In this document: piece by piece, positions 13,962 to 19,309 of the stretch
How positions within the stretch are numbered: the first letter of the stretch is position 1
Layout of the letters: every line of letters begins with the position of its first letter
Assembly: GCA_052390035.1 (NCBI GenBank)
Contig: JBQTHI010000138.1
Coordinates: 1-19,309 of the forward strand
Direction: 5' to 3'
Length of the DNA stretch: 19,309 bases
Source of the DNA: JBQTHI01 sp052390035
GTDB lineage: Bacteria > Actinomycetota > Acidimicrobiia > Spongiisociales > ZC4RG35
Position numbers and translations under genes: made by a program
Notes under the pieces: model-generated
Told to the model about the DNA's origin: nothing
What the model saw: only the letters and a program-made list of their open reading frames with translations
Database searches by the model: none

Positions 13962-15056
13962 GTGGTCCAATCGATCCCGCCGCCGAACCACCGCCGGATT
14001 CCTCCTACGCCTGTGGGAAGCGGTCGGGTGCTGGTCGCGGCGCTGGCGGGGATCGTCGGCGTTTCCGCCGTCTCCCTCATCTCCGGAGTGGTCGATCTGA
14101 TCCGACCGTCAGCAGACGAAGGGTTCGGGTTCGCCGATGGGTGGGCGGCCGGGCTCGGCCTCGGCTTCCTGGGAGTATTCATTCTGACCGGCGTCGTCTG
14201 GATGGTTTGGCAATATCAGGCCCACGCCAATCTGGCGGCGATGGGGCCGGTGCGGTTCCGGCCGGCGGCGGTCTGGTGGTTCGTGGTTCCGGTCGCCACC
14301 CTTTTCATGCCGTACCTGGCCGTCGCCGAACTGGCCAAGTCGGGCGAAGACCGGCCCCGCCTCCGACAATGGTGGTGGGGTGCGTATCTGGCGCTAAACG
14401 CCACCGCTGCCGTAGCCGCCGTCGTCACCCCGTTTGCCCAGAATCCGGCTACCGGGACCTGGCTTTCCATCGGCGTTGACCTGGTGGCGATGACCGCCGC
14501 CGTCCTCGCCATCAACGTGGTCGGACTGGTCAGCGCTGCGCTGACCGCCCGACGGGAGGCATTGTCCTGGCCGGCGGGCAAGCCAAACCTCGCCGTCCCG
14601 GCCCGTCTCGGTTGGGGGATGGGCGCGGCGGGGCTGGCCACCGCCAGCGGACTCCTTTTCGGACTGGGATTGCCCCCGGTGATCGAGTCAATCGAGTCGG
14701 TGGAGTTGCCGCAGTACGGATTCGACGTCGGCACATGCTTCGACGAGAGAAAGACCCGCTATCCCGAGGTCACCTGCGATGAGCCGCATGACGGCGAGGT
14801 GTTCGCCTTGATCGACCACCCCGACCAGCTCACCTATCCGGGTGAGGAACGGATCCTCGGTTGGGCCGAGCCGATCTGTTATGCCCGGTTCGATGACTAC
14901 ACCGGGCTGCCCTACGAGACCTCACCTCTCGAGTTCGATTTCCTCTTTCCGAGCGCCGCCGGCTGGGCCGGCGGGGATCGTCAGGTCGTCTGCTTCCTAC
15001 GCAGCCCGACCGGGGAGAAGCTCACCGCGCCGGTGGGGACCGGTGTCGAAGCCTGA
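13962..15056 (+). CDS. DUF4328 membrane protein with a C-terminal septum-formation-type domain
   Basis: 364 residues. About six hydrophobic segments span residues 23-47, 63-85, 103-124, 137-158, 166-194 and 217-240. The part VWMVWQYQAHANLAAMGPVRFRPAAVWWFVVPVATLFMPYLAVAEL matches DUF4328, a membrane domain common in actinobacteria. After the last segment an outer domain starts VGTCFDERKTRYPEVTCDEPHDGEVFAL, the pattern of the actinobacterial septum-formation family (GxCF, VxCxxPHxxEVF), with Cys at about 259, 272, 310 and 348 that could form two disulfides. The function of either domain is not established. The stop lies 3 nt from the stop of the convergent next gene. The GTG start has no strong Shine-Dalgarno. 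Confidence 0.82.
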   Translation: MVQSIPPPNHRRIPPTPVGSGRVLVAALAGIVGVSAVSLISGVVDLIRPSADEGFGFADGWAAGLGLGFLGVFILTGVVWMVWQYQAHANLAAMGPVRFRPAAVWWFVVPVATLFMPYLAVAELAKSGEDRPRLRQWWWGAYLALNATAAVAAVVTPFAQNPATGTWLSIGVDLVAMTAAVLAINVVGLVSAALTARREALSWPAGKPNLAVPARLGWGMGAAGLATASGLLFGLGLPPVIESIESVELPQYGFDVGTCFDERKTRYPEVTCDEPHDGEVFALIDHPDQLTYPGEERILGWAEPICYARFDDYTGLPYETSPLEFDFLFPSAAGWAGGDRQVVCFLRSPTGEKLTAPVGTGVEA

Positions 15057-15059
15057 AGT

Positions 15060-15992
15060 TCAGCGAGTGGCGAGGCGTCCCCCGCGGCCGGCACCGATGA
15101 TGTCCGAGACCGCGGTTAGCAGCCGGGCAACGGTTTCGACCTGCCCGGTGGTGATCATCCCGTTCCTCGCCTGATCGACGATTGCCTCGGCCGCCTCGAG
15201 GATCGGACGCAGATCAACTGCCTGGCCGTCGAAGGCTTCGTATACGCCGGTGGGCTCGGTGGCTAGGGTCCGCAGCCCCTGTGGGAAGTGGGGCGGGTCG
15301 AACCGTCCGGGAAACTTGACCACCCTCGCCGGCGCGAAGGCCACCGACGACCGCGACCCCGGTTGGTCTGGCTCGCCGGCCGGTTCGGCCAGGACCAGGG
15401 CTTCAACGTCTTCGGCTAGCGGTGTAAACGCCACATCCTCCTGCGGGTTGTTCCTGACGATTGAAACCGGAAGGTCATCGAGATCATCGGCCAATCGAAC
15501 CGGCACGACCTCGGTACCAGGCTGGTTGCGACGGGCCGCCTCGATGAGTTCGCGCAGGCGGTGAACCACCGGCGGCGGCTCGGCACCTTCGGTCATAGCG
15601 GCATCCGGGTTGTAAGGCCTCACCTCGAACACTGTTGGTGCGGAAGGGGCGGGCGCTTCGACCGGTTCGGGTGCCGTCAGCGAGCGGCGCACATCGCGAA
15701 TCATCCCCCGCAGCCCACTGGCGGCGCTCATCAGCGGACTTCTGTTCAGTTGGGGCAGCGCGTCGTAGGAGAAGGCGAGGGCGTCGTCGGCGGCGAAGAA
15801 CGCCACGTCGGCGCCCAGATGGAGTTTGAACCGATCGCCGGAGATGCGCTCGGCCTTGACCTGAGAAGTCGACCAGGAACCAAGCAAATCTTCGCCGGAG
15901 ACGAGTTCAATCCGACCCCCGATGAGGCTGAGGTCGGTCCGCAGCCATTCGCGAGGGTCGTCTCCGGTTTGCAGACGGCCGCTGAACTTCAT
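15060..15992 (-). CDS. Hypothetical protein, 310 residues
   Basis: Not recognised. The first 85 residues (MKFSGRLQTGDDPREWLRTD, GGRIELVSGEDLLGSW, DRFKLHLGADVAFFAADDAL) look like a compact beta-rich domain, perhaps PH-like. A Pro/Ala-rich linker follows near 107-122 (APEPVEAPAPSAPTVFE), then an acidic low-complexity middle. The C-terminal 60 residues are helical (AAEAIVDQARNGMITTGQ, ARLLTAVSDIIG). There is no signal peptide or membrane segment, so it is probably cytosolic. The start ATG 15992 has GTGAGG about 6 nt upstream and no TANNNT box in the usual place. The stop is 3 nt from the convergent DUF4328 gene. GC-rich coding bias and the ribosome site support it as a real gene. Confidence 0.72.
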   Translation of the reverse strand: MKFSGRLQTGDDPREWLRTDLSLIGGRIELVSGEDLLGSWSTSQVKAERISGDRFKLHLGADVAFFAADDALAFSYDALPQLNRSPLMSAASGLRGMIRDVRRSLTAPEPVEAPAPSAPTVFEVRPYNPDAAMTEGAEPPPVVHRLRELIEAARRNQPGTEVVPVRLADDLDDLPVSIVRNNPQEDVAFTPLAEDVEALVLAEPAGEPDQPGSRSSVAFAPARVVKFPGRFDPPHFPQGLRTLATEPTGVYEAFDGQAVDLRPILEAAEAIVDQARNGMITTGQVETVARLLTAVSDIIGAGRGGRLATR

Positions 15993-16081
15993 GCCTACCT
16001 CACTCCGTGTGCTAACTCCATATCGGAAATCAGTGGTCCGACCTTCAACGGTTCTTTCTCCGCCGGAGAGCGAGGCTTCCC

Positions 16082-16087
16082 TAGCCT
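16082..16087 (+). promoter_or_regulatory. Candidate -10 element for the enoyl-CoA hydratase gene (TAGCCT)
   Basis: TAGCCT at 16082-16087 is followed by 6 nt and then ATG 16094. The same hexamer stands 7 nt before the hisC ATG. It favours ATG 16094 over GTG 16088 as the start. Confidence 0.4.
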
Positions 16088-16093
16088 GTGAGG

Positions 16094-16876
16094 ATGGCGG
16101 TCCACTACCAGCTCGAAAACGACGTGGCGGTCATCACCCTGAGTCGACCCGACCGGTTCAACGCCATCTCGGCCGATCTGAGCAGCGGATTGGTCGCCGC
16201 CCTCAGCCGGGCGGGGGAGGAGTCGCGGGCGCTGGTCGTAACCGGTTCGGGCAAGGCTTTCTGTACCGGCGCCGACCTGTCGGATCTCTTGGGTGAATAT
16301 GAACGTGGGGGGCCCGACCTATCCAAGGTCGTCGGCGAGCGCTTCAACCCCATCGCCCATCGCCTCCTCACCGTTCCGGTACCGACCATCGCCGCCGTGA
16401 ATGGTGCGGCCGCCGGCGCCGGGGTGGGCATGGCCCTCGCCTGTGACCTGCGGGTCTTGTCGGCCGAGGCGTTCTTCTTGTCGGCTTTCATCAAGCTGGG
16501 CCTCATCCCCGACACCGGCTCCACCTGGCTCCTCGTTCGTCACCTCGGTCTGAGCCGGGCGATCGAGTTCACCGCCAGCAACCGCCGGATGCCGGCCGTC
16601 GAGGCGGCGGCGCTTGGCCTGGGACAGGTGGTCGAGTCCGACCGTCTCATGCCGGTCGCTCTCGAGCTGGCGACCGGATTGGCGTCTGGTCCCACCCCGG
16701 CCTATGCCGCCAACCGCCAGGCCCTGTACGGCGCCGCCGCCCTCGACTTTGAGGCGGCGCTCGACGCCGAAAGGGATCTGCAGGGTGCGCTGGGCGCTAG
16801 CCCCCTTCACCTGGAAGGGATGCGGGCCTTCATCGAGAAGAGGCCCGCCGACTTCCGCCGAGTGCCGGGAAGTTAG
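16094..16876 (+). CDS. Enoyl-CoA hydratase/isomerase (crotonase) family protein, PaaG-like
   Basis: 260 residues from ATG 16094. The crotonase fold is shown by ALVVTGSGKAFCTGADLSDL, the first oxyanion-hole block, and NGAAAGAGVGMALACDLR, the second. FIKLGLIPDTGSTWLLVRHLG resembles the PaaG (1,2-epoxyphenylacetyl-CoA isomerase) block, with Asp (residue 140) where true hydratases have a catalytic Glu. Hydration or isomerisation of an acyl-CoA is therefore expected, and isomerase is somewhat more likely. No paa or beta-oxidation partner is adjacent. A GTG at 16088 is an alternative start. The stop is 1 nt from the stop of the convergent DUF4126 gene. Confidence 0.9.
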   Translation: MAVHYQLENDVAVITLSRPDRFNAISADLSSGLVAALSRAGEESRALVVTGSGKAFCTGADLSDLLGEYERGGPDLSKVVGERFNPIAHRLLTVPVPTIAAVNGAAAGAGVGMALACDLRVLSAEAFFLSAFIKLGLIPDTGSTWLLVRHLGLSRAIEFTASNRRMPAVEAAALGLGQVVESDRLMPVALELATGLASGPTPAYAANRQALYGAAALDFEAALDAERDLQGALGASPLHLEGMRAFIEKRPADFRRVPGS

Positions 16877-16877
16877 G

Positions 16878-17468
16878 TCAGCCGCCCGGGCGGTAAGGCG
16901 CGGTTCGGCCCGCTCGTTGCCTCACCCGGCGGATGGCGCCGAACAGCTTGAACGTCAGCCACACCGCCAGCACCGCCAGCACGATCACCACCACCAGAGC
17001 GATCACCGGGAACGCCACCGCCAGGGCGACCAGACCGGCGGTGAGACCGTCCTCGAAGATAGAGAGTACGATGTTGGAGAATGGCTCAGGTGAGGTGTTG
17101 ACCGCCGCCCGGGTGGTGGCCTTGGCCGAATGGGCGGAAAGGGCCAGCGACCCGGCCAGGATCGCTCCCAGCGCCGACCCGACCGACGGCGAGTCGCCGG
17201 CCAGCACATAACCAAGGGCACCCGCTCCCAGCGGGCGGACGACCGTGTGGATGGCATCCCACACGTTGTCGATGTAGGGAACCTTGTCGGCCAGGAACTC
17301 GACTCCGTAAAGGACCCCGGCGACGATCATCACATCGGTGCGTTTGAGCACACCGGGTACGTCGATCCAACCGATGCGCCCCGCCAGCCCGAGGAGGAAG
17401 GTCACGAGATAGAGGTTGAGCCCGGCAGCCCATCCGGTCCCGGCCAGGAGTCCGATCGTGTCGAGCAT
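16878..17468 (-). CDS. DUF4126 family membrane protein
   Basis: A 196-residue hydrophobic protein. It opens MLDTIGLLAGTGWAAGLNLY, and contains VLYGVEFLADKVPYIDNVWDAIHTVVRPLGAGAL, the most recognisable block of DUF4126. The segment SALGAILAGSLALSAHSAKATTRAAVNTSPEPFSN follows, then a long C-terminal membrane span (VALAVAFPVIALVVVIVLAVLAVWLTFKLF) and a basic tail RRVRQRAGR. About four or five membrane segments are likely. The family is widespread and of unknown function. Its ATG shares one base with the TGA of the upstream DUF3237 gene (TGATG), so the two are translationally coupled. Confidence 0.88.
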   Translation of the reverse strand: MLDTIGLLAGTGWAAGLNLYLVTFLLGLAGRIGWIDVPGVLKRTDVMIVAGVLYGVEFLADKVPYIDNVWDAIHTVVRPLGAGALGYVLAGDSPSVGSALGAILAGSLALSAHSAKATTRAAVNTSPEPFSNIVLSIFEDGLTAGLVALAVAFPVIALVVVIVLAVLAVWLTFKLFGAIRRVRQRAGRTAPYRPGG

Positions 17469-17875
17469 CAGTCCTTGACGATGTAAATGGTGATGTTGAT
17501 CGTACCGCTCTCCCCTTTACCGAGGGCGACTCCCACTGCCGTGTTGAGCCAGGCGAGATCGGCGTTGCCGGTCGTGAAGGTCAACAGCTCTTGGGGGTGG
17601 GCCTCGGTAGGGCTCTTTACGATCGACACTCCGGACGCTCGATAGGCCACCGTTTCCCGCTTGGTCCCAATGGTGCCCCTGATGTCGAGGTCCATGTTTC
17701 CGTCCGACCTCACCAGCGAATAGTCGACCCCCGCCACCGGCCGCTCGCCCTGCCAGTGAGGCGAGGTCGCCACCCCTTCAAACCCAAAGTCGATCCTGGT
17801 TCCTTGCGGCATGTTGCCGAGCATGCGGGGAGCGAGGGTGGCCTGGATCGTGCAGAACTCGTCGAGGGTGGGCAT
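17468..17875 (-). CDS. DUF3237-like protein
   Basis: 135 residues. The pattern GTRIDFGFEGVATSPHWQGERPVAGVDYSLVRSDGNMDLDIRGTIGTKRETVAYRASG and the later LAWLNTAVGVALGK resemble DUF3237, a small beta-barrel family with no known activity. There is no signal peptide. The ATG at 17875 has AAGGGAG upstream with a 6-nt spacer. The gene begins 48 nt after the hisC stop and ends by sharing one base with the DUF4126 start, so all three are probably one transcript. The assignment rests on recall of the family pattern, so moderate confidence. Confidence 0.75.
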   Translation of the reverse strand: MPTLDEFCTIQATLAPRMLGNMPQGTRIDFGFEGVATSPHWQGERPVAGVDYSLVRSDGNMDLDIRGTIGTKRETVAYRASGVSIVKSPTEAHPQELLTFTTGNADLAWLNTAVGVALGKGESGTINITIYIVKD

Positions 17876-17923
17876 CGGTGACTCCCTTGGGGTGGCCGGA
17901 CCTGGTAGGTGAAGAACCGCTAC

Positions 17924-19006
17924 TTAAACAGATGCCAGACCGTCGAGAGCGGCGAGGAAACGATCGTTTTCTGCCGGAAGGCCGATCGACGCTCGCACCC
18001 AGTCGCCGTGGAGGACCCGGACGATGACCCCCTGGCGGAGAAACTCGTCAAAAGTGGACCGGCCGGGTCGGGGCCGCAGGTAGACGAAGTTGGCCTGTGA
18101 CGGCACGTACTCGAGGCGACGGTCGGCCAGCGCCGCCTCCAGGCGTTCCCGCTCGGCGCGGTTGAGACTCGAACGGTCCGCCACCTGATCGGGATGGCGG
18201 ATCGCCTCCATCGCGGCCACCTGGGCGACGGTACCGACGGTGAAAGGCGCCTGCGCCCTCCGCAGCTCGAGCAGGGTTTCCGACCGTCCGATGGCATAGC
18301 CGATGCGCAGCGCCGCCAATGCGAAGATCTTGGAGAAGGTCCGGGTCACGACCACGTTCGGTCGGGCGAGGGCCTCTCCGACGGCGGTGGTGTAATCCGG
18401 AGCAGTCACGTATTCGTGATACGCCTCGTCGACGACGACGAGGACCGACTCGGGCACCCGGTCGATCAGCCCCTTGACCGCGTCGGCGGAGAGGTATGCT
18501 CCGGTGGGGTTGTTGGGGTTGCATATGTAGAGGAGGGTGGTGTCGGGGCGGATGGCGGCGGCCAACGCGTCGGGATCGAGACCACCCGCCCCGGTGAGCC
18601 CCACCTCGATCGTCTCGCTCCCCGCCACCTTGGGGGCAAGCCGGTAGATGACGAAAGATGGCCAGGGATACACCACCGAGGTCCCCGGACCCCCCAACGC
18701 CAAGGCGAAGATGCGGATGAGCTCGGAGCTGCCACCCCCGAACATCAGCTGATCGGGTTCCACGCCCACCCATTCCGCCACCGCTCTGGCCAACTCGTAC
18801 CAGCCGTTGTCGGGGTAACGGTTCACCCCGTTAAGCACCCCTTTCATGGCTTCGATCACCTCGGGAAACGGCGGCAGCGGGTACTCGTTGGAGGCGAGCT
18901 TGATCACCTCGTCGGGTGCTAGCCCCAAGCTGCGAGCCACCTCTTCGATCGGGCGGCCGGCTTCATACGGCGGGATCGAGCCAACCCCGGGCCTGAGCTT
19001 CGGCAT
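17924..19006 (-). CDS. hisC: Histidinol-phosphate aminotransferase
   Basis: A 360-residue fold-type I PLP aminotransferase that makes histidinol phosphate from imidazole-acetol phosphate with glutamate. It starts MPKLRPGVGSIPPYEAGRP, the usual HisC opening, then IKLASNEYPLPP, RYPDNGW, the phosphate-binding GGGSSELI, CNPNNPTG (162-169), VVDEAYHEY with Asp193, TRTFSKIFALAALRIGY with Schiff-base Lys226, and a C-terminal RASIGLPAENDRFL. Aromatic-amino-acid or phenylalanine transaminase activity is an alternative, because actinobacteria have HisC paralogues and no other his gene is here. The frame is open upstream to 19078, but that part enters the IS30 remnant; ATG 19006 has TAGCCT 7 nt upstream and gives the normal length. 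Confidence 0.92.
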   Translation of the reverse strand: MPKLRPGVGSIPPYEAGRPIEEVARSLGLAPDEVIKLASNEYPLPPFPEVIEAMKGVLNGVNRYPDNGWYELARAVAEWVGVEPDQLMFGGGSSELIRIFALALGGPGTSVVYPWPSFVIYRLAPKVAGSETIEVGLTGAGGLDPDALAAAIRPDTTLLYICNPNNPTGAYLSADAVKGLIDRVPESVLVVVDEAYHEYVTAPDYTTAVGEALARPNVVVTRTFSKIFALAALRIGYAIGRSETLLELRRAQAPFTVGTVAQVAAMEAIRHPDQVADRSSLNRAERERLEAALADRRLEYVPSQANFVYLRPRPGRSTFDEFLRQGVIVRVLHGDWVRASIGLPAENDRFLAALDGLASV

Positions 19007-19013
19007 CCCTGTG

Positions 19014-19019
19014 AGGCTA
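19014..19019 (-). promoter_or_regulatory. Candidate -10 element for hisC (TAGCCT)
   Basis: Minus-strand TAGCCT ends 7 nt before ATG 19006. The -35 region would fall at or beyond the start of the IS30 remnant (about 19035-19045), so the upstream half of this promoter may come from the insertion. Confidence 0.4.
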
Positions 19020-19058
19020 CCGGCAGTCTGTTTTCTGCGTAGAAATCCGTCGGCGGTT

Positions 19059-19309
19059 TCAAGCGCTGGCCGCGACAAGTACGTTGTAGCGCTCGGCGGG
19101 GGTGTCCCAGCCGAGGGTCTTGCGTGGTCGCTCGTTGAGGAGTGCGGCGATCTAGTCGAGTTGTTGCTGACTGTAGACCGATAGGTCGGTCCCCTTGGGG
19201 AGGAACTGGCGGACGAGGCCGTTCCAGTTCTCGTTCGACCCTCGTTGCCAGGGGGAGCGGGGGTCGGCGAAGAAGACCGGGATCCCGGTAGCCACGGTGA
19301 ACCGTTTGT
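19059..19309 (-). pseudogene. IS30-family transposase 3' fragment with in-frame TAG, cut by the window edge
   Basis: The minus strand from the window edge reads FTVATGIPVFFADPRSPW, then QRGSNENWNGLVRQFLPKGT, the end of the IS30 DDE domain with the last catalytic Glu in SNE. After DLSVYSQQQLD comes an in-frame TAG (19154-19152). The same frame continues IAALLNERPRKTLGWDTPAERYNVL to a TGA at 19061. The sequence after the TAG is the normal IS30 C-terminal tail, so a single codon (usually Glu at this place) seems to have become a stop. The rest of the gene is outside the window. No clear terminal inverted repeat is visible between 19007 and 19058, only a small hairpin TTTCT/AGAAA (19032-19045). 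Confidence 0.85.
19059..19309 (-). mobile_element. IS30-family insertion sequence end, degraded
   Basis: The transposase remnant reaches within about 53 nt of the hisC start. The element's outer end should lie between about 19020 and 19058. Neither an inverted repeat nor a target duplication can be confirmed, because only one end is in the window. Confidence 0.6.

Noticed and set aside
19007..19078. A 24-residue N-terminal extension of HisC
   Set aside because: It extends into the IS30 remnant, is absent from normal HisC, and ATG 19006 has a fitting promoter box and gives the usual protein length.
1..19309. A defence island, CRISPR array, tRNA cluster or biosynthetic gene cluster
   Set aside because: No repeat-spacer array, tRNA-like cloverleaf, phage gene, nuclease, or PKS/NRPS signature was seen. 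Gene content is mainly metabolic and housekeeping.

Overview
The window reads as chromosomal DNA of a high-GC Gram-positive bacterium, most likely an actinobacterium. This rests on GC-rich codon use, frequent GTG and TTG starts, a DUF4328 plus septum-formation-domain membrane protein, an actinobacterial-looking ValRS, and many genes whose only visible start signal is a TANNNT hexamer 6 to 11 nt before the start codon, as expected for leaderless mRNAs. The class cannot be fixed from sequence alone; Acidimicrobiia or relatives would fit. The DNA is very compact: no stretch over 300 bases lacks a gene. No tRNA, rRNA, CRISPR array or prophage is visible.

Layout. 1-4779 is a minus-strand block: a partial GNAT acetyltransferase, valS, a haloacid-dehalogenase-like HAD enzyme overlapped by a 4HBT thioesterase, and a secreted CHRD-domain protein. 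At 4779-4866 a divergent promoter region with two small palindromes leads into plus-strand genes: a GcvT/DmdA-family demethylase and an extended SDR reductase. A membrane-anchored hypothetical (minus) faces the SDR. A macro-domain protein overlapping a lipoprotein (plus) precedes leuC, a flavin/F420-type PPOX gene and leuD, which overlap each other by 4 nt and form one operon. leuD converges on a glycerophosphodiester phosphodiesterase inside a large imperfect palindrome that encodes the C-terminal tails of both proteins. Upstream on the minus strand are HU and an imidazolonepropionase with a ClpX-type zinc finger at its N terminus. Next come a DUF4328/septum-formation membrane protein (plus), an unrecognised 310-residue protein (minus), an enoyl-CoA hydratase (plus) and a minus-strand run hisC, DUF3237 and DUF4126. 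The right edge holds the 3' end of an IS30-family transposase broken by an in-frame TAG.

Functionally this is mostly housekeeping: leucine biosynthesis (leuCD), histidine synthesis (hisC) and breakdown (hutI), translation (valS), nucleoid structure (HU), and acyl-CoA and one-carbon chemistry. It is not an obvious defence island or biosynthetic cluster. The points most worth following are the ClpX-zinc-finger/HutI fusion, the palindrome that lengthens LeuD and GDPD, the PPOX gene locked between leuC and leuD, the DmdA-like demethylase under a probable operator, and the recurrent leaderless promoter pattern.
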